Source: Saprospiraceae bacterium
Lineage (GTDB): Bacteria > Bacteroidota > Bacteroidia > Chitinophagales > Saprospiraceae
NCBI GenBank assembly: GCA_022842725.1
Contig: JALHOZ010000008.1
Location: 62,001-126,000, forward strand
Length of the DNA stretch: 64,000 bases
Reading direction: 5' to 3'
Positions 25,828-36,070 of the stretch are shown piece after piece; the stretch's first letter is position 1; every line of letters begins with the position of its first letter. The notes beneath the pieces were generated by a model that saw only the letters and a list, made by a program, of their open reading frames with translations, was not told the origin of the DNA and did no database searches. A program made the translations under genes and the position numbers.

Positions 25828-27870
25828 ATGATACTTAAAAATTATATAGCAGGAGAATGGATTCAGGGTGTGGGTCAGGGTCAGAAACTTTTTGACGCCA
25901 GCACCGGAGAAGTGATCACAGAAGCGTCCAGCGACGGTATAAATCTGGCCTCAGCCTATGATTTTGCTCGTTCTACAGGAAATAAAAAATTGCGCAAAAT
26001 GACTTTTCAGCAACGGGGTATCATGCTCAAACAATTGGCAATGTACCTCATGGAGCGCAAAGAAAAATATTATGAATGGAGCTATAAAACCGGTGCTACC
26101 CGTGTGGATTCATGGATTGACATCGAAGGTGGAATCGGCAATCTTTTTGCAAACGCTTCGCTTCGTCGTAAAATGCCTGACCTTCCTTATTATGTGGAAG
26201 GTGAAACTGTAGGACTCAGCAAAGGAGGAACTTTTGTCGGTCATCATATTTTGGTCCCCAAAGAAGGGGTTGCTGTTCATATCAATGCTTTTAATTTCCC
26301 GATCTGGGGCATGCTCGAAAAATGTGCGGTCAACTGGCTCGCCGGTATGCCTGCCATCGTCAAACCTGCCACCCTGACATCTTACCTGACCGCTGTTATG
26401 GTGGAAGACATCATATCATCCGGTATTTTGCCGGAAGGTGCCCTTCAGCTCATTTGCGGAAGTGCCAGAGATATTTTGGATTATACGGAAAGTCAGGATG
26501 TGGTTACTTTTACAGGAAGTGCGTCGACAGGGCTGATGTTAAAATCTCATCCGCGGCTGTTGGCTGAGGCGGTTCCTTTTAATATGGAAGCCGACTCTTT
26601 AAACAGTATGGTGTTGGGTCACGATGTAAAGGTGGAAGATCCGGAATTCGATATTTTTATCAAAGAAGTCAGGAAAGAAATCACCATAAAATGCGGACAG
26701 AAATGTACAGCCGTGCGCAGAATTTTTGTTCCAGAACATCTGATGGACGACGTACAAATCGCTCTTGGAAAAGCACTGGCACAAACCACTGTCGGAGATC
26801 CCCGTGTCGAAGGTGTCCGGATGGGCGCCCTTGCCGGAAAATCTCAATTGGCAGAAGTAAGAGAAAAAGTTTCATCCCTGATGGAGGAATGCGACCTTGT
26901 GTACGGCGACGTTTCTAAAGTAGATCTTCATGGAAATACATCGGGAAGCGGATCATTTATGAGCCCACTTCTTCTTCGAAATGATAAACCCTTCGAAAAA
27001 AGAGGTGTCCACGATATTGAAGCTTTCGGACCGGTTTCAACCCTGATGCCTTATAAAGATGTGGATGAAGCGGTTGCTTTGGTTCGTCTGGGCAAAGGTT
27101 CTTTGTGTTGTTCTTACGTTTCCCACAATGATGTACATGCCACCGAATTTGTAGTCAATGCAGCTACACATCACGGTCGGATTCTGGTACTTAATAGAGA
27201 TTCTGTCAAAGAAAGTACAGGTCATGGTTCGCCGATGCCTCTGTTGGTGCATGGTGGTCCGGGCAGGGCAGGAGGCGGAGAAGAGATGGGTGGACTTCGT
27301 GGTGTAAAACACTATATGCAGCGATGCGCTATTCAAGGTAGTCCGACGACATTGACAGCGATTACAAAACAATATCAATACGGTGGCAAATATAAAATCG
27401 ATCTGGTCCATCCGTTCAAAAAATATTTTGAAGAACTCGAAATCGGTGAAACCCTGATTACGCACAAACGAACCATTACAGAGGGAGATATTATCAATTT
27501 TGCCAACGTTTCCTGGGATCATTTTTATGCACATACGGACGAAACTTCTCTGGAAGGCACCCCTTTTACCCAAAGAGTTGCTCACGGATATTTTATCCTT
27601 TCAGCAGCTGCAGGATTGTTTGTCGATGCAGCCAAAGGTCCGGTTATGCTCAATTATGGTCTGGATGAATGCCGTTTTGTCAAACCGGTTTATCCCGGTA
27701 TGACCATCGGAGTCCGACTCACCGTCAAAGAAAAAGTAGTTCAGGAAAAACGGGACGACGAGGACTACCGCCGGGGAATCGTCAAATGGCTGGTCGATGT
27801 ATATGACGAAACGGGAGAGTCCGTAGCCATCGCTACCATTCTCACCATGGTTAAATGTAAAAATATATAA
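25828..27870 (+). CDS. paaZ: PaaZ: bifunctional oxepin-CoA hydrolase / 3-oxo-5,6-dehydrosuberyl-CoA semialdehyde dehydrogenase
   Basis: This 680-residue fusion has an N-terminal aldehyde dehydrogenase domain (about 1-520) and a C-terminal MaoC-like hydratase domain (about 530-680). Key residues appear intact: Glu254 in FNMEADSLN, Cys293 in CGQKCTAVRR, and Asp564/His569 in DHFYAHTDE. The enzyme opens the oxepin-CoA ring and oxidises the resulting semialdehyde in phenylacetate degradation. None of the ring-epoxidising genes (paaABCDE) or the phenylacetate-CoA ligase is in this window, so the full pathway is not demonstrated here. An enoyl-CoA hydratase-family gene follows two bases after the stop. 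Confidence 0.93.
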   Translation: MILKNYIAGEWIQGVGQGQKLFDASTGEVITEASSDGINLASAYDFARSTGNKKLRKMTFQQRGIMLKQLAMYLMERKEKYYEWSYKTGATRVDSWIDIEGGIGNLFANASLRRKMPDLPYYVEGETVGLSKGGTFVGHHILVPKEGVAVHINAFNFPIWGMLEKCAVNWLAGMPAIVKPATLTSYLTAVMVEDIISSGILPEGALQLICGSARDILDYTESQDVVTFTGSASTGLMLKSHPRLLAEAVPFNMEADSLNSMVLGHDVKVEDPEFDIFIKEVRKEITIKCGQKCTAVRRIFVPEHLMDDVQIALGKALAQTTVGDPRVEGVRMGALAGKSQLAEVREKVSSLMEECDLVYGDVSKVDLHGNTSGSGSFMSPLLLRNDKPFEKRGVHDIEAFGPVSTLMPYKDVDEAVALVRLGKGSLCCSYVSHNDVHATEFVVNAATHHGRILVLNRDSVKESTGHGSPMPLLVHGGPGRAGGGEEMGGLRGVKHYMQRCAIQGSPTTLTAITKQYQYGGKYKIDLVHPFKKYFEELEIGETLITHKRTITEGDIINFANVSWDHFYAHTDETSLEGTPFTQRVAHGYFILSAAAGLFVDAAKGPVMLNYGLDECRFVKPVYPGMTIGVRLTVKEKVVQEKRDDEDYRRGIVKWLVDVYDETGESVAIATILTMVKCKNI

Positions 27871-27872
27871 AC

Positions 27873-28640
27873 ATGTCTTTGGAAGGATTTATCAAAACCA
27901 CAAAAGAAAATAAGGTATTCACGATAGAGTTTTTTCATCCGGCTCAAAATTCTTTGCCCGGACATCTTTTAAAAGAGTTGGCTGAAGCGGTTGAAGAAGC
28001 AGGTAGGGATAAAGATACATTGCTCGTTTTGTTAAAAAGTGGTGGTGACCGTACGTTTTGCGCCGGAGCCAGTTTTACAGAATTAGCCTCTATCGAAGAT
28101 TTTCCGACAGGTAAAAAGTTTTTTATGGGTTTTGCCAATGTCATCAATGCCATCCGGAAATGCCCGAAAATAGTAATCGGCAGGATTCAGGGAAAAGCAG
28201 TTGGTGGTGGTGTCGGATTGGCAGCTGCCTGCGATTATACCATAGCAACTCAGTACGCTTCTGTCAGACTTTCTGAACTGGCCGTAGGCATCGGACCTTT
28301 TGTTATTGGTCCCGTCGTAGAGAGAAAGACCGGTTTGTCAGCTTTCAGCCAGATGGCGTTAAATGCCGGAGAATGGCAGACAGCAGCCTGGGCAAAACAA
28401 AAAGGTCTGTTTATGGAAGTTTTTGATTCTGTAGAACAATTGGATGCTTATATCCAACATTTTACCGCAGATTTGACAACAAAAAATCCGGAAGCTCTAA
28501 AGTCTCTGAAAAAGATTTTCTGGGAAGGTACAGACCATTGGGATGGTTTGCTGGAAGAAAGAGCTGAAGCCAGTGGACAACTGATCTTGTCAGAATTTTC
28601 TAAAAGTGCTATTTCTTCTTTTTTGCAAAAATCAAATTAA
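27873..28640 (+). CDS. enoyl-CoA hydratase/isomerase family protein
   Basis: This 255-residue crotonase-fold enzyme has FCAGASFTELASI (about 62-74) and the oxyanion-hole/CoA segment IVIGRIQGKAVGGGVGLAAACDYTIAT (about 100-126), followed by RLSELAVGIGPFVIGPVVERKTG. It starts two bases after the paaZ stop, which strongly suggests translational coupling. A PaaF/PaaG-like role in beta-oxidation of phenylacetate-derived acyl-CoA is inferred from this position; methylglutaconyl-CoA hydratase is an alternative assignment. The usual catalytic glutamate region is replaced by less canonical residues around 115-145, so the exact chemistry is uncertain. Confidence 0.85.
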   Translation: MSLEGFIKTTKENKVFTIEFFHPAQNSLPGHLLKELAEAVEEAGRDKDTLLVLLKSGGDRTFCAGASFTELASIEDFPTGKKFFMGFANVINAIRKCPKIVIGRIQGKAVGGGVGLAAACDYTIATQYASVRLSELAVGIGPFVIGPVVERKTGLSAFSQMALNAGEWQTAAWAKQKGLFMEVFDSVEQLDAYIQHFTADLTTKNPEALKSLKKIFWEGTDHWDGLLEERAEASGQLILSEFSKSAISSFLQKSN

Positions 28641-28650
28641 AAATATAAAT

Positions 28651-29007
28651 ATGTATAAGTTATTTACAATAAGCATGTTACTCTTGGTGATTACATCCTG
28701 CAAGCCTAAAGATTTGCCAACTGTAATCGATGTTCAACCATCAGAAGTAACGGTCAAATTTTCACATATGAGTACGATGATGGAAGTGGCTCAGGCGGCG
28801 ATGTTTTGCTCCGAACAAGGGGTAGACATGCAGTACGTCGGCAGTGAGTTTTTTGATGACGGCAGAATCCGGAAATTATCCCTTCAGGTGACCTTGCCTA
28901 ATGGCAGCAGAGGGAAAACGTCAGCAGATGTAACCAACCTTCAGTATAGTTATTACGGTTTTACGTTGTCAAAAGAGGGCAGATTCAAGATTGGACAACT
29001 GGATTAA
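28651..29007 (+). CDS. small lipoprotein of unknown function
   Basis: This 118-residue protein has a lipoprotein signal peptide (MYKLFTISMLLLVITSC, lipobox cysteine at 17). The mature part is about 100 residues with a short beta-rich pattern (VTVKFSHMSTMMEVAQAAMFC ... LQVTLPNGSRGKTSADVTN). I recognise no family. The start at 28651 was chosen because it opens the signal peptide; the longer reading overlaps the hydratase gene. It lies 10 bases after the hydratase stop and 9 bases before ligA. Confidence 0.7.
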   Translation: MYKLFTISMLLLVITSCKPKDLPTVIDVQPSEVTVKFSHMSTMMEVAQAAMFCSEQGVDMQYVGSEFFDDGRIRKLSLQVTLPNGSRGKTSADVTNLQYSYYGFTLSKEGRFKIGQLD

Positions 29008-31128
<2,121 letters not shown>

Positions 31129-31129
31129 G

Positions 31130-31624
31130 CTAAGGCACAACAACCCCTTTTAACAATTTACTGCCATCAAAGTCAAAATTCATCTTGGAAAGTTCATGCA
31201 ACAAAATGTTGCCTTTCAACAAAACGTATATATTCATTCCGTTATAGTTGAGTTCTGAATATAAATCGGTGATTTTTTTGTTTTTTTCAACACCGTATAA
31301 ACTGACTTTTCCGGATTTATCTTTGGTATTGATCAACAATTCAAAAGGACCTTGTTGCAGTGCAGCTTTTATTTTTGTTGCATCTGAAGGAGATATGTTT
31401 TTCCCTTTTGAAAAAATATAAACGTGCATTTCATCAATCACAGAGGCCAATTTCTGATCTTTGGATTGCAACATTTTAGAAATATTTCCTGTAAGATTGA
31501 TGTGTTGTACGCCCTCATCATTTCTGAATTTTCTGAAAATATTAGATAAAGGATTTTGGGCGGAAGCTGAATAACCCACAAAAAACAACAGAAAGGTTGT
31601 TAATAAAACATTGATTTTTGGCAT
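31130..31624 (-). CDS. DUF4252-like exported protein
   Basis: This 164-residue protein has a signal peptide cut near YSASAQ and a mature region resembling the Bacteroidota-specific DUF4252 family (NIFRKFRNDEGVQHINLTGNI, then SVIDEMHVYIFSKG, then a short LYSELNYNGMNIYVLLKGN segment). Its function is unknown. The start at 31624 follows the signal peptide. It is convergent with ligA, separated by a single base, and follows another small exported protein by one base. Confidence 0.7.
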   Translation of the reverse strand: MPKINVLLTTFLLFFVGYSASAQNPLSNIFRKFRNDEGVQHINLTGNISKMLQSKDQKLASVIDEMHVYIFSKGKNISPSDATKIKAALQQGPFELLINTKDKSGKVSLYGVEKNKKITDLYSELNYNGMNIYVLLKGNILLHELSKMNFDFDGSKLLKGVVVP

Positions 31625-31625
31625 A

Positions 31626-32129
31626 TTATATTTTTTTATATTCCCTTTTCCAGGGAAGTTTGTCAAATTCTTTTTTATCGATATTTGTGATAAAATCAAT
31701 GATTTGTATATCAAATCTTTTTTGATACATCACAAGGATTTTGATGATTTTTTGGTCTTTTTCCTGTGTCAGGACGCTCACTTTTTCAACTTTGTCTTTG
31801 TATTGCAACCGCTCCTGAAATGAGTCCTGCCTGATTAACTTTTTTTTATGTCCATCCATGATTCTGGAGATTTTTTCTTCATCCATATCATTTATTTCTG
31901 TGGTATAAAAATTTACCTTCTCAATACCGTCCAGAAGCCTGTTGAGGTTGGATTCAACATCTGTTTTGTTAAAACCGAGTTTTATCCCGGATTTGAGGTT
32001 TTTTGAAGGAACTTTCCATTTGGTAAATTCTTCCGTGGTGGATAAATCATCCAGGAAAACCTTGAGATGATTTTGTCCGATGAGCGGGGAGACAACTAAA
32101 AATAAAAACAAAATTACGGTTATACGCAT
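31626..32129 (-). CDS. small exported protein of unknown function
   Basis: This 167-residue protein begins with a signal peptide (MRITVILFLFLVVSPLIGQ). The mature part is charged, lysine/aspartate-rich, with NLNRLLDGIEKVNFYTTEI in the middle and a C-terminal IKILVMYQKRFDIQIIDFI segment. I recognise no family, although it may be a diverged companion of the DUF4252-like protein downstream. A -7 element lies 18 bases upstream of the ATG. Confidence 0.65.
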   Translation of the reverse strand: MRITVILFLFLVVSPLIGQNHLKVFLDDLSTTEEFTKWKVPSKNLKSGIKLGFNKTDVESNLNRLLDGIEKVNFYTTEINDMDEEKISRIMDGHKKKLIRQDSFQERLQYKDKVEKVSVLTQEKDQKIIKILVMYQKRFDIQIIDFITNIDKKEFDKLPWKREYKKI

Positions 32130-32147
32130 AACGCTGAAGTTAAAAAT

Positions 32148-32155
32148 CAAAAGTA
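32148..32155 (-). promoter_or_regulatory. -7 promoter element for the two small exported-protein genes
   Basis: The minus strand reads TACTTTTG, an exact TAnnTTTG match, 18 bases upstream of the ATG at 32129. Confidence 0.5.
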
Positions 32156-32221
32156 AGGAAACTTTCTGTTATTCACCAAAAATAACGGACAAAACCCATA
32201 AAATAATCTGCCAAATAAGAA

Positions 32222-34027
32222 CTAAAATATGTTTTTAGAACGAACTTTATTAACGATTTCAATATCGGGTACCAATTCCGGAGCATGATGGGGCTTTTTT
32301 CTTGCATCAATAATCAAAGAGCCTTTACATCCCCAATGTTTATGTTCGGTAAATGTTTGTATCCCGTAAATATCGTGGGATGGATTGGATCGGGTAAAGG
32401 TCGCCCAAACAAAATTGTTGACATGTGCTGCCAAAAATGTCGCATCATCGCACAAAATGATCAAAGGAAATCCTGTCAAATCTGTTTGTTGCAATAATTC
32501 CGCCCATTGGTTGATCTCCTCAGCGGCCGTACCATAATCGGCAAAAGGTGATACTTCCAAAGCGAGAATCCCGTCCGAAACAACACTTGATGATTTGATA
32601 AACGGAAGATTTGAAAGATCCGGTTTTTTTGTTGAAAGTTGTCGTTTGATCTCTCCCCGCACGGCGGTGATCAGTTTAGAACCACCATTCCATGATGAAC
32701 CGCTGTAGTCCAGCGTATCGATGGTTGTTTTTGTCTGAAAGTGAAGGTCCCTTGTCCAGTCGACTCTTTCCAAAATATGCGTAAAATATGCCTTCAGATC
32801 ACAGATGTCCAGGTTGGGATTATCTTCGTCAGCTGCAATAAACAGGTATTTTGCCAGCGACGTTTGACCGGAACCAAGAATTCTGTTTGCGATGGTAATG
32901 ATTTCTTCCGGTATTTTTTCCCGAAAGGGCATATATCGTTCCTGTCCGATAGCAAGCAGTAGCGGGTGAACTCCGGCAGCATCGACTGCGTGTACCTTTT
33001 TTAAGCCGGGAAATTCTCCGGCAGTCAGGTCTTTGACCAGTTGGTGAATCAGATACCCGAAACTACTGTCTTCCTGAGGTGGACGACCGACTACGGTAAA
33101 ATGCCAGATCGCATCCTTTTTGTGATACACTTTATCTACTTTAATCACCGGAAAATCATGGGTAAGGCTGTAGTAGCCCAAATGATCACCAAAGGGTCCT
33201 TCCGGTAACTTCCGGTTTTTTTCTATGGTACCGGTGATGACAAAATCGGCATCCCCTGAGACAACATTTCCGTTTTCATCAAAATAGTATTGAAATCTTC
33301 TGCCACCCAACATTCCGGCAAAGGTAAGTTCGCTCAATCCTTCCGGCATGGGCATGATTGCTGCAAAACTATGGGAAGGAGGACCCCCTACAAAAACGGA
33401 AACTTTGAAGGGTTCGTCACTTTGATTGTAAGCCTGATGATGAACCCCGATGCCTCGGTGTAGTTGGTAATGCATACCAATTTCTTTGTTGAGCACATAT
33501 TGATTGCCGGACAGTTGTACACGATACATTCCGATATTGGACAACATCATGTTTTTCGAACCCGGAGGAAGGGTCAAAACCTGAGGAAGGGTAATAAAAG
33601 CACCTCCGTCCATGGGCCAGGATTTGATCATCGGAAGTTGGTCGATGGTTGTTTCTCCGTACATGGAAGGCGGTTTGAACCATGTTTTTCGGGGTAAAGC
33701 TTCGAGGGCAGTAAACGGAGCGCCCAGATATCGCAATGGATTTTTGAGTAATCGTGACGGATCTGCTTTTAATTCGATTACTTTTTTGATTTTGGGAAAA
33801 GTTTTTCGGAATAAAAAATCTGTCCTTTCGTAGGTGCCAAACAAGTTGGATGCTGCCCGGAAAGGACTTCCTTTGACTTTTTCGAATAAGATAGCGGGGC
33901 CCTTTTTATCAAAAATCTGACGGTGAATTTCTGCCATTTCAAGGTTGGGGTCAACTTCTTCACGGATGCGGATGAGTGCACCGTTTTTTTCCAGATCATT
34001 CAGTGCGTCTTCAAGACTGCTGTACAT
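32222..34027 (-). CDS. UbiD-family prenylated-FMN-dependent decarboxylase (MqnP-like candidate)
   Basis: This 601-residue cytoplasmic decarboxylase has UbiD-family features: an N-terminal segment LEKNGALIRIREEVDPNLEMAEIHR, the catalytic-region RPPQEDSSFGYLIHQ, the prFMN/active-site glutamate segment EGPFGDHLGYYS, and LFIAADEDNPN. Family members of about 600 residues in Bacteroidota are often assigned to menaquinone synthesis by the futalosine route; this is an inference and no mqn gene is in the window. It is 56 bases downstream of the DUF3089 gene on the same strand. Confidence 0.82.
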   Translation of the reverse strand: MYSSLEDALNDLEKNGALIRIREEVDPNLEMAEIHRQIFDKKGPAILFEKVKGSPFRAASNLFGTYERTDFLFRKTFPKIKKVIELKADPSRLLKNPLRYLGAPFTALEALPRKTWFKPPSMYGETTIDQLPMIKSWPMDGGAFITLPQVLTLPPGSKNMMLSNIGMYRVQLSGNQYVLNKEIGMHYQLHRGIGVHHQAYNQSDEPFKVSVFVGGPPSHSFAAIMPMPEGLSELTFAGMLGGRRFQYYFDENGNVVSGDADFVITGTIEKNRKLPEGPFGDHLGYYSLTHDFPVIKVDKVYHKKDAIWHFTVVGRPPQEDSSFGYLIHQLVKDLTAGEFPGLKKVHAVDAAGVHPLLLAIGQERYMPFREKIPEEIITIANRILGSGQTSLAKYLFIAADEDNPNLDICDLKAYFTHILERVDWTRDLHFQTKTTIDTLDYSGSSWNGGSKLITAVRGEIKRQLSTKKPDLSNLPFIKSSSVVSDGILALEVSPFADYGTAAEEINQWAELLQQTDLTGFPLIILCDDATFLAAHVNNFVWATFTRSNPSHDIYGIQTFTEHKHWGCKGSLIIDARKKPHHAPELVPDIEIVNKVRSKNIF

Positions 34028-34083
34028 AGGTGGGTTTTAAGTGTATAATAAATATACTTCTTAATTGTTTTTAAATGATTAGA

Positions 34084-35148
34084 TTATCTTTTTTGGAAAT
34101 ATTGATTTATCCTCAAAGCGACATTATCTCTAATGCTGAAGTAAAAAAAGTTGATGTCTGCAGGATGATAATTTTTTGTTCTTAAAAATATGCTGCCCCT
34201 GAATTTTGGTTTGCTCACCCAAAGTATGGATTGGTGAATCTGTGCATCTACCAAATGAGGATGAATGGTGTTAATGTCCCGCAATAAACTGGGTTTGTTT
34301 TTTTCTTTATTCACATATTGTAAATCCAGTGACCAGGACACCGGATTGGTAACCAGAATATTTTCTTTGTTTTTTTCCTTAAGTTCTGTGCCTTTTTTGA
34401 AGGTCCGCCACGAAGTAAAACAGCCCGTTTGTTCAGGGGTTGTGCAGGGTTTGATGAAGGTGAAAGTATCTTTTTGCACACCGATACCAACGAGATAAGC
34501 AGCGATCAGTTGATCCTGAAGTTTTTGTCCGTCGATCCATTTTTTAATCAGAGGTATGCAATGTGTAGTGCCCTGGCTATGGGAAGCTATAATAAACGGA
34601 CGACCTTGATTATAGTTTTGAAGATAGTACATAAATGCTGCCTCTACATCCTGATATGCGATTTCAAAGGCTTGTTTTGCGGTAGTTTTGTCTTCGGTAA
34701 AATAATTATTAAAATGTGCCTGCCTGTAGCGGGGTGCAAAAACCCGTGTTCCGTTGTTGAAGGCACTGGCTTGAAAGAGGATGGCTGTACGGTCTGTTTT
34801 GAGATTCAGAGACTCATCCGACAGATCTGCATTGGTAGAATAAATCTTTTTTTGTTGTGTAAAGGTGGTGGGATGGATAAAAAATACATCGACGGGAGCC
34901 TCTGTATTCACTTGTATGGTTGTATCACCGGCTATTTTGTCAGAAGGATCCGTTTTGAAAGGGTGGGCCGCCCAAAATTGTAAATTGCTGTAGTCGGGTG
35001 CCTGTGAAAGGGTATTGGTTTCAAAAACCGGAATTTTCTGATATGTATTACATGAAAAAAAGTGTATGACACTTAAAAAAATGACCGCTTTCAGCGAAGA
35101 CGGAAAACAAACAGGAAATGGAAGAGACAAAAATTCCGGTTGGCGCAT
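34084..35148 (-). CDS. DUF3089 lipoprotein (alpha/beta-hydrolase fold)
   Basis: This 354-residue protein has a lipobox-like signal (VIFLSVIHFFSC, Cys at about 33) and matches the DUF3089 family: PVDVFFIHPTTF, APRYRQAHFNNYF, AYQDVEAAFMYYLQNYNQGRPFIIASHSQGTTH. The SHSQG motif is the expected nucleophile elbow of an alpha/beta hydrolase. The substrate is unknown. The ATG at 35148 was chosen because it begins the signal peptide; the -7 element at 35209-35216 lies within the longer reading and excludes it. The small RNA gene at 35380-35637 lies upstream with its own terminator. Confidence 0.8.
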   Translation of the reverse strand: MRQPEFLSLPFPVCFPSSLKAVIFLSVIHFFSCNTYQKIPVFETNTLSQAPDYSNLQFWAAHPFKTDPSDKIAGDTTIQVNTEAPVDVFFIHPTTFTQQKKIYSTNADLSDESLNLKTDRTAILFQASAFNNGTRVFAPRYRQAHFNNYFTEDKTTAKQAFEIAYQDVEAAFMYYLQNYNQGRPFIIASHSQGTTHCIPLIKKWIDGQKLQDQLIAAYLVGIGVQKDTFTFIKPCTTPEQTGCFTSWRTFKKGTELKEKNKENILVTNPVSWSLDLQYVNKEKNKPSLLRDINTIHPHLVDAQIHQSILWVSKPKFRGSIFLRTKNYHPADINFFYFSIRDNVALRINQYFQKR

Positions 35149-35208
35149 AAATATGGTTTTAGTATAATAGTCTGTATCATCCGTTTGGCGGATTATCGAA
35201 TCAGCAGA

Positions 35209-35216
35209 CAAAGTTA
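35209..35216 (-). promoter_or_regulatory. -7 promoter element for the DUF3089 gene
   Basis: The minus strand reads TAACTTTG, an exact TAnnTTTG match, about 60 bases upstream of the ATG at 35148. It separates this gene from the small-RNA unit upstream. Confidence 0.5.
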
Positions 35217-35379
35217 TAAAAAAAATGGAATTTTTTTTTAAATTGTTAACCTTATAATTGGAAACTATCAATAATCCTTACAAGCCGTTTGCTATAGAAT
35301 TTTTAATAAATAAAATATTAAATTATATGTATGTATTTGAATTATAGTTTGTTAATAGGTTTTTTATTAAAGTGTGGGC

Positions 35380-35409
35380 AAAAAAAAATGGTGACCCCCC
35401 AGTCACCAT
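35380..35409 (-). terminator. rho-independent terminator of small RNA A
   Basis: ATGGTGAC (35388-35395) pairs with GTCACCAT (35402-35409) around a six-base loop; on the minus strand it is followed by nine T. The arms match those of small RNA B closely. Confidence 0.85.
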
Positions 35410-35425
35410 CTTTCTTAGAATTATT

Positions 35426-35440
35426 ATCCCATGAACATAT
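35426..35440. repeat. 15-bp direct repeat, copy 1
   Basis: ATCCCATGAACATAT is repeated exactly at 35566-35580, 140 bases away, so that the two copies bracket the hairpin and core of small RNA A. On the minus strand each copy contains ATG codons. Confidence 0.8.
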
Positions 35441-35565
35441 CCGAATCACAAGGTGTGCAGGATCTCACTCTGAACACCGGTATATTATAACCAAAACTCA
35501 ATTTCTTTTTTTTAAAAACAGTGAGTTGTCCAACATGTTTCGCGTTACGAACAACTCACTGTTTA

Positions 35566-35580
35566 ATCCCATGAACATAT
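35566..35580. repeat. 15-bp direct repeat, copy 2
   Basis: This is the second exact copy of the 35426-35440 repeat. On the minus strand it begins a 26-codon open frame that crosses the hairpin; no similar frame exists in small RNA B. Confidence 0.8.
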
Positions 35581-35642
35581 TTGTTAAAATTTTTTTGACC
35601 GATTCTTTAATCCGTCATGTAAATGTTTCATTATTTACAATG

Positions 35643-35715
35643 CAAAGATGCAGCAACATTCATCCTTGGAAAAATACAAAAAAACGTACAAATCATATTA
35701 TAAATATTCATATGT
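35643..35715 (-). promoter_or_regulatory. promoter region of small RNA A with conserved upstream block
   Basis: A -7-like CATCTTTG (35643-35650) is followed upstream, after exactly 20 bases, by AAAATACAAAAAAA (plus sense, from 35671) and CAAATCATATTATAAA. The same block sits exactly 20 bases from the -7 element of small RNA B. Confidence 0.55.
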
Positions 35716-36020
35716 GAAATTAATATACTGTAATTAAATAATATATATATTAAATAAATAAATAATAAGAAAGTTTCGTATCTGTTTTAGTGCTAAAAAA
35801 AAATATTTTTTTCCATGGATTTTTTTTTGAAAAAACAAGTCAACTTATGGTTTTTTCCGATTTACCATATTTTATTTTGCCGGTTAGTTTAATGTTTTTG
35901 CATTTAGCAATAATATTTTGTAAATTATGTAATTAGTTGTCATATATTTTGAAATAATAAAGATGTGATACCGGCGGACAAAATATTTACATTTATTTTA
36001 CAAATTTAACAAATTCGTAG
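35716..36020. other. AT-rich intergenic spacer
   Basis: This spacer lies between the small-RNA promoter block and the giant adhesin promoter. It is AT-rich with homopolymer runs. I see no gene, hairpin or repeat in it. Confidence 0.6.
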
Positions 36021-36028
36021 TATTTTTA
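36021..36028 (+). promoter_or_regulatory. possible -7 element for the giant adhesin gene
   Basis: TATTTTTA, one base from TAnnTTTG, is followed by CG, 42 bases before the ATG at 36071. The same TTTTACGC context precedes fbp. Confidence 0.4.
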
Positions 36029-36070
36029 CGCCACTTCGCAGTTTATTTGATTCTCAAAACAACCATACAG

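Larger units (their letters stand above)
35380..35637 (-). ncRNA. candidate small RNA, paralogue A
   Basis: No protein gene lies here, yet the minus strand has a complete small transcription unit. A -7-like element (CATCTTTG, 35650-35643) precedes it. A perfect 14-base-pair hairpin (35516-35529 with 35551-35564) follows, then an A-tract, two conserved core motifs (GAGTTTTGGTTATAATA around 35483-35499 and AGAGTGAGATCCT at 35459-35471), and a strong terminator ending at 35380. The same order, motifs and terminator occur at 61377-61545. Compared with that copy, this one has about 75 extra bases between promoter and hairpin and a 15-base direct repeat around the hairpin/core. No known RNA family was recognised. 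Confidence 0.6.

Noticed and set aside
27037-27585. 182-codon minus-strand open frame
   Set aside because: It is antisense to paaZ and has no recognisable motif.
35331-35717. 128-codon plus-strand open frame
   Set aside because: It runs antisense across the small-RNA unit, hairpin and terminator, has no family resemblance and is explained by the AT-rich RNA gene on the other strand.
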